Positions 9,269-17,828 of a DNA stretch of 64,000 nucleotides are shown piece after piece (position 1 is the first letter of the stretch; each line of letters starts with the position of its first letter). Where the stretch lies: the NCBI RefSeq assembly GCF_021390325.1, contig NZ_JAJUWU010000003.1, positions 372,001-436,000 of the forward strand, in the 5' to 3' direction. A model generated the notes under the pieces. It saw only the letters and a program-made list of their open reading frames with translations. It had not been told where the DNA came from and searched no databases. The translations under genes were made by a program, and so were the position numbers. This stretch comes from Jiella avicenniae. GTDB lineage: Bacteria > Pseudomonadota > Alphaproteobacteria > Rhizobiales > Rhizobiaceae.

Positions 9269-10716
9269 CGGCTCATCCTGCCGCCGGGGCGATCGAGCGC
9301 CGCCATGGCGTCGGCGAAGCGGCTCAGCTCGGGGTCGCGGCTGGCTGCCGCCGGCCTCGAACGGGCAAGCCGCAGCCGAACCTCGCGCAGCCGCTCCTCC
9401 GCCTCGGCGCTCCGTTCGTAGACGCTGCGCCCGGCCACCATGGTACGGCACACGGCACCGCCGCGGACGGCGAAGACCAGTTGCTGGACCGGATCGTTCA
9501 GTGGGCAGAGGGACGGATCGTCGAGATCGTAGAAGACGAGATCGGCGACCGCCCCCGCCTCGATCCGCCCGGTGACGCCCGGCTGGCGAAGAGCGCGCGC
9601 GCCGCCGACGGTAGCAAGGTCGTAGGCGTCGGCCGCGCCGATCCCCTTGCCCTCGCCGCGCGAGACGAGCGCCGCCAGCCAGATCGCCTCGTGCAGGTCG
9701 AGGCTGTCGCTGGTGCTGGCGCCGTCCGTGCCGAGGGCCACGGTGATCGCCTGATCGCGCATCGCCGCCACCGGCGCCGTTCCGACGCCGAGCTTGGCGT
9801 TGCTCGCGGGATTGTGCACCGGCACCGCGCCGGACGCGGCGAGTGCGGCCCGGTCGTCCTCGTCGACCCAGACGCAGTGGGCGAGCGACCAGCGGTCGGA
9901 GAGGATGCCCAACCGGTCGAGGCGCGCGACGTTGGAGACGCCGTGCCGCGCCCGGCTGATCTCCCGTTGCCGGCGGGTCTCCAGCATGTGCGCATGGAGG
10001 CCGAGATCGCGCGCCTCGGCGAGTTCGGCAGAAGCGCGCAGCAGGTCGTCGCTGCAGCGGAGCGGATTGGACGGGCCGGGCAGGACCGCGAGCCGGTCCC
10101 CGGCACCGTGCCAGCGCGCCGCCGCCTCGTCGCAGAGGCCGATCAGCCCGTCGATCGAGCCCGGCGCCAGCGGCGACGGGTCGGGCGGAACGAGACCAGT
10201 CGAGGGATCCGGCAGGATGTCGTCATAGGCGCCGTCGAAGATCCGCAGCGCCAGATTGCAGCGGATCCCGGCATCGAGATAGGCCTGCGCGGCGGCGTCT
10301 ATCATCTCGCGCGTCGGATTCTGCTCCGGGAAATGGTCGATCATCGCCGTCGTGCCGGTGGCCAGCGCCTCCAGCGCCTGGGCCAGCGCGTGATCGTAGA
10401 CCTCCTGCGGGTCGCGCCCGGCCGTGTCGGCCTGGTTGCGCCACATGAAGCCGACATGCCCCAGCCCGTCCGTCGTGCCGCGCAGCGAGGACAGCGGCGA
10501 ATGCGTATGGGCGTTGATCAGGCCCGGCGCGACGAGGCATCCCGCCGCGTCGACGATCGTCTCGCCGTCCTTCCGCGGCTCCTGCGGATCGCCGATCCGC
10601 CGGATCTGGCCGTCCTCGATCCACAGATCGCGCGCCAGCGCGCGCCACTGCGAACCCTCCCGAAGGAACACGAGAGCGCCGGCGATGCGGGTCACGGGGC
10701 TAGCGGTAGAGCGCAT
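9265..10716 (-). CDS. Amidohydrolase, 8-oxoguanine/guanine deaminase-like
   Basis: A 483-aa amidohydrolase of the ATZ/TRZ deaminase group. It carries the full ligand set: NAHTHSPLSSLRG near residue 70, HAHMLET, LAHCVWVDED and GTDGASTSD. NPASNAKLGVG is the conserved loop of guanine and 8-oxoguanine deaminases. It lies between a TRAP permease gene, overlapping its end by 17 bp, and the molybdenum hydroxylase, overlapping its start by 4 bp. Uptake, deamination and hydroxylation are therefore in one transcription unit. The exact purine- or pyrimidine-like substrate is not determinable. Confidence 0.88.
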   Translation of the reverse strand: MRSTASPVTRIAGALVFLREGSQWRALARDLWIEDGQIRRIGDPQEPRKDGETIVDAAGCLVAPGLINAHTHSPLSSLRGTTDGLGHVGFMWRNQADTAGRDPQEVYDHALAQALEALATGTTAMIDHFPEQNPTREMIDAAAQAYLDAGIRCNLALRIFDGAYDDILPDPSTGLVPPDPSPLAPGSIDGLIGLCDEAAARWHGAGDRLAVLPGPSNPLRCSDDLLRASAELAEARDLGLHAHMLETRRQREISRARHGVSNVARLDRLGILSDRWSLAHCVWVDEDDRAALAASGAVPVHNPASNAKLGVGTAPVAAMRDQAITVALGTDGASTSDSLDLHEAIWLAALVSRGEGKGIGAADAYDLATVGGARALRQPGVTGRIEAGAVADLVFYDLDDPSLCPLNDPVQQLVFAVRGGAVCRTMVAGRSVYERSAEAEERLREVRLRLARSRPAAASRDPELSRFADAMAALDRPGGRMSR

Positions 10717-11977
10717 CGGGCAACACCATCGAGATCCAGGGCACGTAGGTGATCACGAGCAGGCCGAGAAGGACGATCAGCGTGCTCGGCAGCACCGCCA
10801 GAGCGACGAAGTGGATCGGCTTGCGGGTGATCGCGCAGGCGACGAAGAGGTTCAGCCCGACCGGCGGCGTCATCATGCCGAGTTCGACGTTGACCAGAGT
10901 GACGATGCCGAAATGCACCGGATCGATGCCGACCGAACTGATGATCTTCAGCATCAGAGGCGCCAGGATGATGACCGCCGACGTCCCGTCGAGGAAGCAG
11001 CCGGCGACGATCAGGACGAGGTTGAACAGAAGCAGGATCAGCGCCGGATTGTCGGTCGTCCCCAGCACCTGCGCCGCGACGTCCCCGACGATGCCCTGGC
11101 TCGCGAGCAGCCAGGAGAGCGCCGAGGCACCGGCGGCGATCAGCAGCAGCGTCGCCGAGACGAGGCCGGATTCCTTCAAAACGCGCCCGAGCGCCGGAAG
11201 GTCGATGCTGCGATAGACGAGCATCCCGACGACGAGCCCGTAGGCGACCGCCACGGCGGCGGATTCGGTCGGCGTGAAGACGCCGGTATAGATGCCGCCG
11301 AGGAGAAGCACCGGCAGGCCGAGCCCGAAACCCGCGTCCTTGAAGGCCCTGCCGACTTCGCCGGCGCTCGGCCGCGGCTCCAGCGGCACCGCGTAGCGCC
11401 AGCCGGCATAGCCGCAATAAGCGATCAGCATGGCGGCCAGCATGATCCCCGGGACGAGACCGGCGGCGAAGAGCTGTCCGATCGAGGTGCCGGTGACGGC
11501 GCCGTAGATGATCAGCGTGATGCTCGGCGGAACGACGATCCCGAGGGAGCCGGCCGTGGTCATCAGGCCGATGGAGAAGCGCTCCGGATAGCCGGCCTTG
11601 ATCAGCGCACAGATCATGATGCTGCCGACGGCGGCGAGCGTCGCCGGGCTCGAGCCGCTGATCGAGCCGAAGAACAGGCAGGCGACGACACCGGAGGCCG
11701 CGAGCCCGCCGGGCAGCCAGCCGACCAGGACGCGCGCCAGCCGGATCAGCCGATCGGCGATGCCCGCGACGCGCATCAGGTCCGCCGCGAGCACGAAGAA
11801 CGGAATCGACATCAAGGTGAAGTTGTCGATGCCGGCGAACAGGCGCTGGGCGACGATCACCGGCGGCGTCGAGGTGAACAGGCCGATCCCGAGAAAGGCG
11901 GTGAGCGCCAGAGCCAGGAAGATCGGAACGCCGATCAGCAGCGTCGCGCCGACGAGGGTCAGGAGGATGACGGGCAT
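10700..11977 (-). CDS. TRAP transporter large permease (DctM)
   Basis: Large membrane subunit (425 aa) of a tripartite ATP-independent periplasmic transporter, with about 12 hydrophobic segments. Family motifs include SIPFFVLAADLM, GSISGSSPATLAAVGSIM, IPPSITLIIYGAVTGTSIGQLFAAG, GGIYTGVFTPTESAAVAV and the C-terminal GMMTPPVGLNLFV. Sodium-coupled solute import is the known role. It sits three bases after the small permease gene and overlaps the next amidohydrolase gene, so uptake is tied to that catabolism. Confidence 0.95.
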   Translation of the reverse strand: MPVILLTLVGATLLIGVPIFLALALTAFLGIGLFTSTPPVIVAQRLFAGIDNFTLMSIPFFVLAADLMRVAGIADRLIRLARVLVGWLPGGLAASGVVACLFFGSISGSSPATLAAVGSIMICALIKAGYPERFSIGLMTTAGSLGIVVPPSITLIIYGAVTGTSIGQLFAAGLVPGIMLAAMLIAYCGYAGWRYAVPLEPRPSAGEVGRAFKDAGFGLGLPVLLLGGIYTGVFTPTESAAVAVAYGLVVGMLVYRSIDLPALGRVLKESGLVSATLLLIAAGASALSWLLASQGIVGDVAAQVLGTTDNPALILLLFNLVLIVAGCFLDGTSAVIILAPLMLKIISSVGIDPVHFGIVTLVNVELGMMTPPVGLNLFVACAITRKPIHFVALAVLPSTLIVLLGLLVITYVPWISMVLPDALYR

Positions 11978-11980
11978 GGT

Positions 11981-12499
11981 TCAGACGCCCGCCTCGCGCG
12001 CCAGATGATCGATGTCGATGCGGGCCGTGCGGCGGCCGGTGTGAAGCTCCCAGCCGATCTGCGAAAACCGCACGAACTGCAGGACGCCGGCGATCGGCAG
12101 GATCAGATAGACCCAGCCCATCGGGATCCGCATCGCCGAAGAGAGCTGTCCCATCGCCAACGCATGACGCACCAGCGCGAGCCCGTACCAGAACAGGAGC
12201 ACGGAGAAGAGGCAGCCGATCACCACGCCGGCGAGCGCCACCAGGCGGGCCGGGCGCTCCGGCAGAAACGTCTGCAAGAGGTCGACGGAGATGTGCTTGC
12301 CGTTGCGCAGCCCCATGCCGGCGCCGATGAAGGCCGTCCAGACGATGGTGTAGCGGACGAGCTCCTCGGCCCAGAAGATCGAGCTGTTGAAGACGTAGCG
12401 CAGGACGACCTGGATCACGACGAGGACGGTGGCGAGCGCGAGCCCCGCCACCATCGCCGCGTCTTCCGTCCGGTCCAGAACCTTGAGGAAACGGCCCAT
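11981..12499 (-). CDS. TRAP transporter small permease (DctQ)
   Basis: Four-helix small membrane subunit (172 aa) of the TRAP transporter. It has the family pattern FNSSIFWAEELVRYTIVWTA and a GLRNGKHISVDLL loop. ATG 12499 is preferred over the preceding GTG because GGAGGGTG lies immediately upstream. It sits between the binding-protein gene and the DctM gene on the same strand. Confidence 0.93.
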   Translation of the reverse strand: MGRFLKVLDRTEDAAMVAGLALATVLVVIQVVLRYVFNSSIFWAEELVRYTIVWTAFIGAGMGLRNGKHISVDLLQTFLPERPARLVALAGVVIGCLFSVLLFWYGLALVRHALAMGQLSSAMRIPMGWVYLILPIAGVLQFVRFSQIGWELHTGRRTARIDIDHLAREAGV

Positions 12500-12525
12500 C
12501 ACACCCTCCGGTCGGCGGGGACGAT

Positions 12526-13512
12526 CTATTCGGTCGCCTCGTAGATCCGCTGCAGCAGTTCCGGCGTGACCACCGATTCGAAGTTCTCGTGCACGTCGCG
12601 GCTCGCCTCGACGAACTTGGCGCGGGCGTCCTCGCCGAGTTCATGCACGCGCATGCCCTTTTCCTCGAACTTGTCCACCAGCTTGGAATCGACGTCGGCG
12701 GTGAGCTGGCGGTTGTAGTCGCGCATCTCGGTGACAGTGTCCTGGACGACCTTCTGCAGGTCTTCCGGCAGCCCGTCCCAGGCCTGCTTGCTGACGATGA
12801 AGGCGTAGGGCAGATAAGCGTGGCCCGAAAGCGTCAGGTCGGACTGCACCTCGTAGAACTTCATCGTGTCGATCGAGGTGAGCGAGTTCTCCTGCGCATT
12901 GGCGACGCCGGTCTGCAGGGCGTTGTAGACCTCGGCGAACGCGATCGGGATCGGGTTGGCGCCCCAGCTGCGGTACTGGTCGATGATCAGCGGGCTGTCC
13001 ATCGTGCGGACCTTGACGCCCGAGAGGTCGGCGAGGCTCTCGATCGGATGGTCGGCGGTCAGGTGTTTGAAGCCGCTCTCCCAATAGGCGAGGCCCTTCA
13101 GGCCCTTCTCGTCGAGGGTGTCGAGCAGCTCCCGGCCGATCTCGCCGTCGAGGACGGTGTAGGCGGCCTCCGGCGTGGGAAAGATGAAGGGCAGATCGAA
13201 GACCTGCATGCGCGGCTCGAAATTGCCGAGCTTGGCCGTCGGCGGGATGCCCATCTGCACGGTGTCGAGCTGGATCTGCTCGATGATCTGGGCGTCGTCG
13301 CCGAGCTGCGCGGAGGGAAACACCTCGACCGACATGCGGCCGCCGGAGCGCTCTTCGATGAGTTCGGCGAGCTTCGCGGCAGCCTTGCCGGAGGGCGTGT
13401 CCGGGCTGACGATGTGGGCGAACTTCCAGTCGAAATCCGCAGCCGCGGCCGCCTGCGTCATGGCGAAGCCGGCAACGGCGATCGTGGCGAGATGAAAGGC
13501 TGTGCGTGTCAT
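12526..13512 (-). CDS. TRAP transporter substrate-binding protein (DctP)
   Basis: Periplasmic solute receptor (328 aa). A signal peptide occupies residues 1 to about 26 (hydrophobic FHLATIAVAGFAMTQ, then AAAA). The mature protein carries DctP signatures: KFAHIVSPDTPSGKAAAKLAELI, FPSAQLGDDAQIIEQIQL, a TMDSPL region with the ligand arginine, and NALQTGVANAQENSL. ATG 13512 has AAGGAGC upstream. It begins the operon DctP-DctQ-DctM-amidohydrolase-hydroxylase, and the 14-bp repeat shared with the second TRAP operon lies 33 bp before the start codon. Confidence 0.95.
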   Translation of the reverse strand: MTRTAFHLATIAVAGFAMTQAAAAADFDWKFAHIVSPDTPSGKAAAKLAELIEERSGGRMSVEVFPSAQLGDDAQIIEQIQLDTVQMGIPPTAKLGNFEPRMQVFDLPFIFPTPEAAYTVLDGEIGRELLDTLDEKGLKGLAYWESGFKHLTADHPIESLADLSGVKVRTMDSPLIIDQYRSWGANPIPIAFAEVYNALQTGVANAQENSLTSIDTMKFYEVQSDLTLSGHAYLPYAFIVSKQAWDGLPEDLQKVVQDTVTEMRDYNRQLTADVDSKLVDKFEEKGMRVHELGEDARAKFVEASRDVHENFESVVTPELLQRIYEATE

Positions 13513-13544
13513 GCCTTGCTCCTTCGGTGACGGCGATGGGCTGC

Positions 13545-13560
13545 ATCTCATTTTTGAGAT
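13545..13560. promoter_or_regulatory. Operator copy 1 before the first TRAP operon
   Basis: The inverted repeat ATCTCA-TTTT-TGAGAT lies in the 305-bp divergent region between the first dctP-type gene and the XRE regulator. Its 14-bp core TCTCATTTTTGAGA recurs exactly at 14844-14857 before the other TRAP operon. Two identical sites flanking one regulator gene indicate a binding site for that regulator. The rest of the region holds two further dyads, described separately. Confidence 0.75.
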
Positions 13561-13772
13561 AAGCTCGAACCTACCAAAGCCGCCGCATCGGCATAGTGCC
13601 GCCTTCCGACTGCGGCGTTGACGAAAAGTACACACGGCGGGCGAACCGGCCGGGAATGCCCGGGTCCGCGGCTTTTCCAGCCGGCCGCTGCGATCTCGCG
13701 CGGTGAAAGGGACGGACGCCTGCCTGTTCCGGTTCGCGCGGAGCTGGATTAATCCTCTCGGCAGAAACCCGT

Positions 13773-13806
13773 GAACCGAGCGGTTCGCCGCGCTCCGAAC
13801 GTTCGG
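13773..13806. promoter_or_regulatory. Two dyads upstream of the XRE regulator gene
   Basis: Two GAAC/GTTC-bearing symmetric elements precede the XRE gene: GAACCG-AG-CGGTTC (13773-13786) and the perfect palindrome CCGAACGTTCGG (13795-13806). The second ends 11 bp before the GTG start, against the ribosome site. They could be autoregulatory sites or part of the untranslated leader. Their sequence differs from the TCTCATTTTTGAGA repeats, so a different binding factor is possible. Confidence 0.35.
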
Positions 13807-13817
13807 GAGATCCTCGA

Positions 13818-14855
13818 GTGACACGCTCCGACCTGCATTCCACCCGAGACGAGACGCGGCTTTCCTCCGAAACCGACCTGACGGACGGGGTGCAGGCCGG
13901 CCGAAAGGAGGTGGGCGAGATATTGTCGGAGACGGGCGAAACCGCGCCCATCCGGCTGAGCGACATCGGCGCGCGGCTGCGCGCCTTTCGCATGGGCCGG
14001 GGACTGACGCCCGAGGCGGTCGCCGCCAGCCTCGGCATTTCGCGGGCGGCGCTCTACCGCGCCGAGAAGGGCGAGATCCCGAAGATCGAGACGCTGACGC
14101 GGATCGCCGACGTCCTCGGCACGTCGCTGCCCAGTCTCCTCGGCGTCGGCGTCGAATATGTCGACACGGCCATCGCCTTCTTCGAGCGCATGCGCCAGAT
14201 CGAGGAAGAGGCCGAGCAGATCATCGGCCTGTTCGGCCCGGTCTCCTATCTTCTCACCTCCGACGCCTATGACGGGATGCTCGAGGCGGTGATGCTGGAG
14301 GCGATTCCGCCCGGCGAGGACGCGTCCGCCGCAGCGCGCCAGTCGGTCGACGCCCTGATGGCCGTGCTGCGCCAGCGCAAGAACTGGTACAAGCGCCGGC
14401 AGCCACTGATCGTCAGCCTGATCGCCTCCTCCGACCTCGAGCGCTTTCTCCTGCATGGGGCGCTCGGCCGCCACGACCTGCCGGCCGAGACCGTTGCCGA
14501 GCGCCGCCGCCTCGCCAGGAGCGAGGTCGAGCGCATCGAAGCCCTCCTGCGCCACCCGCCTTCCGGGGTCCAGATCGGCATCGCCCGCGAGCCGACGCCG
14601 GCGACGACGTTCCAGATCTTCCGGCAGCGTCACCGCTCGACGCTGGCGATCAGTCCGTTCCGGCTCGGGGAGCAGCCGAACGTCAGGATCGGCGTCGCCC
14701 TGATCACCTCGGCGCCGGAGCCGATGCGCCTGCACGAGGACATCGCCCGCAGGTTGTGGGAGGGCGCCTTGAAGGGCGACGCCGCTGCCGACTTCCTGCG
14801 CGGCCTCGTCGCTCGATACGGGATCGACGGCAGCGGCGATCCGTCTCATTTTTGA
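13818..14855 (+). CDS. XRE-family helix-turn-helix regulator
   Basis: A 345-aa regulator with a Cro/CI-type helix-turn-helix at residues 50-105 (IGARLRAFRMGRGLTPEAVA, then LGISRAALYRAEKGEIPKIE). A C-terminal domain of about 230 aa follows; it is not a cupin and I do not recognise it, but it probably senses a ligand. GTG 13818 has GGGAGA upstream. The gene separates two TRAP operons that carry identical candidate operators. The second operator overlaps this gene's own last codons, so binding there could also affect the end of this message. Confidence 0.88.
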   Translation: MTRSDLHSTRDETRLSSETDLTDGVQAGRKEVGEILSETGETAPIRLSDIGARLRAFRMGRGLTPEAVAASLGISRAALYRAEKGEIPKIETLTRIADVLGTSLPSLLGVGVEYVDTAIAFFERMRQIEEEAEQIIGLFGPVSYLLTSDAYDGMLEAVMLEAIPPGEDASAAARQSVDALMAVLRQRKNWYKRRQPLIVSLIASSDLERFLLHGALGRHDLPAETVAERRRLARSEVERIEALLRHPPSGVQIGIAREPTPATTFQIFRQRHRSTLAISPFRLGEQPNVRIGVALITSAPEPMRLHEDIARRLWEGALKGDAAADFLRGLVARYGIDGSGDPSHF

Positions 14856-14857
14856 GA
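14844..14857. promoter_or_regulatory. Operator copy 2, overlapping the regulator stop codon
   Basis: TCTCATTTTTGAGA occurs here exactly as at 13546-13559. Its bases encode the last residues (SHF) and the TGA stop of the XRE regulator. Seven bases further on, after a T that extends the right arm, is TTGACA (14865-14870), a consensus -35 box for the downstream TRAP operon. A -10 box is weak (TCTTCT, 14888-14893, 17-bp spacing). A site directly upstream of -35 fits activation; repression is also possible. Confidence 0.75.
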
Positions 14858-14931
14858 TTTCCGCTTGACACCCCCGCCCCGGACGGCTCTTCTCTCGCCT
14901 TCCGTCAATCATGGGCAGGGGTAGTTCTTCG

Positions 14932-15954
14932 ATGTTTGGGACGCATTTTCGCATTGCCGGCGTGGTCGCTCTGGCGGCGACGCTTTTGGCCGGCACGGCG
15001 GCCGCGCAGGAATTCACGGCGCGCATCGGCCATCTGGAGTCGCCGCAGCAGGCGCGTCACCAGGGCCTCGAAATGGTCGCGGACCTCGTCAAGGAGCGCA
15101 CCAAGGGTGCGGTCGAATTCAGCATCTATCCGGCCGGCCAGCTCGGCCAGGCACGTGAGATGAACGAGGGCGTCCAGCTCGGCGTCATCGAGGGCACGGT
15201 CTCGCCCGCGGCCTTCCTCGCCGGCTTCAACCCGGCCGTCTCGATCCTCGACGTCCCCTTCCTCTACCCGGCCGACCGCAAGACGGCGGCCGAACTCCGG
15301 GACGGCCCCTTCGGCGACGCCGTGCTCGAAAGCTTCGAGCCGCTCGGCTTCAAGGCGGTGGCGATCTGGCCGAACGGCCGCAAGAGCTTCACTTCCAACA
15401 AGCCGATGGAGAGCGTCGACGCCTTCGACGGCCAGCGCTTCCGCGTGATGGATTCGCAGGTGCTGATGGCCCAGTTCGACGCCGTCGGCGCCTCGGCCGT
15501 GCCGCTGCCCTTCGGCGAACTCTACACGGCGCTGCAGACCGGCGTGGTCGACGGCCAGGAGAACGCGCTCGATACGATCGCGACGATGAAATACAACGAG
15601 GTGCAGAAGAACCTCCTCGTCTCCGGCCATGGCGCCAACGAGGACGTCGTCCTGTTCAACCCGGCCTGGTGGAATTCGCTTCCCGCCGAGTATCAGACGA
15701 TCATCGTCGAGGCTTTCGACGAGGTTCGCCCGAAGGTCGAGGCGATCAAGGAAGCCTCGCAGGACAAGGCGCTGCAGACCCTCGAGGACGCCGGCATGAA
15801 CGTGCGCGAGCTGACCGACGAGGAGCGCCGGAAGATGCGCGAGCTGATGTATCCGAAGGCGCGCGAGGCCTATCTCGCTCAGGCCGGCGATGCCGGCAAG
15901 GCGATCGTCGACGCCTACGAGGCCCAGTACGAGAAGGTCACCGGCGACAACTGA
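14932..15954 (+). CDS. TRAP transporter substrate-binding protein (DctP)
   Basis: Periplasmic solute receptor (340 aa from this start). A signal peptide ends after GTAAAQ. Family motifs are ARIGHLESPQQARHQGLEMV, YPAGQLGQAREMNEGVQLG, FRVMDSQVLMAQFDAVGASA with the ligand arginine, and LQTGVVDGQENALDTI. ATG 14932 is preferred to 14911 because CAGGGG lies nine bases before it. It opens the operon with PyrK/PyrD-type genes, so orotate, dihydroorotate or another carboxylated pyrimidine derivative is a reasonable ligand; this is inference. Confidence 0.93.
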   Translation: MFGTHFRIAGVVALAATLLAGTAAAQEFTARIGHLESPQQARHQGLEMVADLVKERTKGAVEFSIYPAGQLGQAREMNEGVQLGVIEGTVSPAAFLAGFNPAVSILDVPFLYPADRKTAAELRDGPFGDAVLESFEPLGFKAVAIWPNGRKSFTSNKPMESVDAFDGQRFRVMDSQVLMAQFDAVGASAVPLPFGELYTALQTGVVDGQENALDTIATMKYNEVQKNLLVSGHGANEDVVLFNPAWWNSLPAEYQTIIVEAFDEVRPKVEAIKEASQDKALQTLEDAGMNVRELTDEERRKMRELMYPKAREAYLAQAGDAGKAIVDAYEAQYEKVTGDN

Positions 15955-15970
15955 TCGCCGGCCTCTTCGC

Positions 15971-16005
15971 GCCCGCCGTGCGCCGCGCGGCGGGCCTTTT
16001 CTTTC
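15971..16005 (+). terminator. Hairpin with T-rich tail after the dctP-type gene
   Basis: GCCCGCCG pairs with CGGCGGGC around a 9-base loop and is followed by CTTTTCTTT. It has the form of an intrinsic terminator but lies inside the operon, between binding protein and DctQ. It would act as a partial terminator or 3' stabiliser that raises binding-protein message. Confidence 0.7.
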
Positions 16006-16028
16006 CGGAAGTCTGAAGGAAGTGCCGG

Positions 16029-16535
16029 ATGAAGGCGGTTCTCGAGACCTTGGGTCGAGTGGAAGAATTCCTGCTCGCCGGCATCATGGTCGTCATGACC
16101 GTGCTGTTCAGCGGGTCGGTGCTGGTCAGGGCCGTTTCCGACGAGCTGTTCCGCCAGATCGCCTGGGTCGACGAGGCGACGCGTTACCTGATGGTGTGGA
16201 TGGTCTTCCTCGGCCTCGGCCTCGCCCTCCAGCGCGGCCGCCACATCGCCATGGGCTCGCTGCTGGAACGCCTGCCGCAGCGGCTCCAGACCCTCGTGCG
16301 CAAGCTGATCGACTTCGCCGGCCTCGCCTTCAGCGGTTTCATCGCCTGGTTCGGCACCGACATCGCGCTCCTGGTGCTGCGCTCCGGCCAGTCTAGCCCG
16401 ACCCTCGGCGTCACGACGGCGCTCCTTTATGCCGCGCTGCCGGTCGGCTTCGCGCTTCTCGCCATCCGCTATCTCGCGAGCCTCGTCGGCGTCTTCGACC
16501 GCTGGGCGGCCACATCCCCGGCGGACGCCCACTGA
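16029..16535 (+). CDS. TRAP transporter small permease (DctQ)
   Basis: Small TRAP membrane subunit, 168 aa and four hydrophobic segments. It has the family pattern RQIAWVDEATRYLMVWMVFLG followed by LQRGRHIAMGSL. GAAGGAAG precedes the start. Its TGA overlaps the ATG of the large permease by one base (TGATG), coupling translation of the two membrane subunits. Confidence 0.94.
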   Translation: MKAVLETLGRVEEFLLAGIMVVMTVLFSGSVLVRAVSDELFRQIAWVDEATRYLMVWMVFLGLGLALQRGRHIAMGSLLERLPQRLQTLVRKLIDFAGLAFSGFIAWFGTDIALLVLRSGQSSPTLGVTTALLYAALPVGFALLAIRYLASLVGVFDRWAATSPADAH

Positions 16536-17818
16536 TGCTCGCCCTCGCCATCTTCCTCCTCGCCCTCGTCCTTCTGGGGCTCGGCTTCGAGATGTTTCTG
16601 GTGCTCGGGCTGCCGGGCCTCGCGATCAAGAGCGGCTATTTCGGCGCCCTGCCCGACATCGTCGTCGGCCAGAAGATCGTCGCCGGCATCAACCAGTCGA
16701 CGCTGCTCGCCATCCCCTTCTTCATCTTCGCCGCCGAACTGATGGCGAGCGGGCGGATCGCGCGCGACCTGACGAGCCTCGTCAAGGCCTTCCTCGGCCA
16801 TCGCGCCGGCGGCATCGGCTACACCACCATCGCCGGCTGCGCGGCCTTCGGCGCCGTGTCCGGCTCGGCGCCGGCCACCGTCGCGGCGCTCGGCCGGATC
16901 ATGTATCCGGAACTGATCAAGGCCGGATACCGCGAACGCTTCGCCCTCGGCCTGATCGTCTCCTCGGCCGAGACGGCGCTGCTGATTCCGCCCTCGATCA
17001 CGCTGATCATCTATGGCTGGCTGACCGGCACCTCGATCGCCGGGCTGTTCGCCGGCGGCCTCGTCATCGGCATCTTCCTCGCCCTCGCCTTCGCCCTCTA
17101 CGTCGTCGTCGACAGCATCCGGACCGGCCGCAAGGGCGGCGCGGCGATGCCCTGGGGAGAGCGGCTCGCGGTGCTCCGCGCCGCCGGATGGGCGCTCGGC
17201 CTGCCCGTCATCATCCTCGGCGGCATCTATGGCGGCATCTTCACCCCCACCGAGGCGGCGGCGGTCAGCGTCGTCTACGCCGTCCTCGTCGAGGCGGTCG
17301 TCTATCGCGAACTCGGCCTGCGCGACCTCTTCCGGGTCGCCGGACAGGCGGCGATCACCAATTCGGTGATCTTCATCCTCCTCGGCATGGGCAGCCTCGT
17401 CTCCTACTTCATCACGCTCGGCCAGTTCCCGGCGCTGGTGATCGACTTCATGCAGACGATCGGCGCCGACTGGCTGATCTTCCTTCTGATCGTCAACGTC
17501 CTGTTCCTCCTCGCCGGGATGTTCATCGACCCGAACTCGGCGCTGCTCCTGCTGGTGCCGGCGCTCTATCCGGTCGCCATGACCTTCGGCATCGACCCCA
17601 TCCATTTCGGCCTGATCGTCTGCCTCAACATCTGCATCGGCATGATCACGCCGCCCTTCGGGCTCGACATCTTCGTCGCCTCCTCGACCCTCGACAAGCC
17701 GGTCATGACCATCATCGCGGGCGTCTGGCCCTTCGTCCTGATCAACATCCTGACGCTCCTCGTCGTCACCTACGTGCCCCAGCTTTCGACCTTCCTGCCG
17801 AAACTGATTTTGGGCTGA
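16535..17818 (+). CDS. TRAP transporter large permease (DctM)
   Basis: Large TRAP membrane subunit (427 aa) with about 12 hydrophobic segments. Motifs are AIPFFIFAAELM, GAVSGSAPATVAALGRIM, IPPSITLIIYGWLTGTSIAGLFAGG, GGIYGGIFTPTEAAAVSV and GMITPPFGLDIFV. Although its motifs match the other two DctM proteins here, the intervening sequence differs, so the three are old paralogues. A PyrK-type gene starts ten bases after its stop. Confidence 0.95.
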   Translation: MLALAIFLLALVLLGLGFEMFLVLGLPGLAIKSGYFGALPDIVVGQKIVAGINQSTLLAIPFFIFAAELMASGRIARDLTSLVKAFLGHRAGGIGYTTIAGCAAFGAVSGSAPATVAALGRIMYPELIKAGYRERFALGLIVSSAETALLIPPSITLIIYGWLTGTSIAGLFAGGLVIGIFLALAFALYVVVDSIRTGRKGGAAMPWGERLAVLRAAGWALGLPVIILGGIYGGIFTPTEAAAVSVVYAVLVEAVVYRELGLRDLFRVAGQAAITNSVIFILLGMGSLVSYFITLGQFPALVIDFMQTIGADWLIFLLIVNVLFLLAGMFIDPNSALLLLVPALYPVAMTFGIDPIHFGLIVCLNICIGMITPPFGLDIFVASSTLDKPVMTIIAGVWPFVLINILTLLVVTYVPQLSTFLPKLILG

Positions 17819-17828
17819 GGAAAAACCG

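Noticed and set aside
6944-9421. 825-codon plus-strand frame opposite the molybdenum hydroxylase
   Set aside because: No recognisable domain; the opposite strand encodes an intact catalytic subunit with all cofactor loops.
10424-12544. 706-codon plus-strand frame opposite the TRAP permeases
   Set aside because: Almost entirely D, R, E, Q and H, as expected from the antisense of hydrophobic membrane segments.
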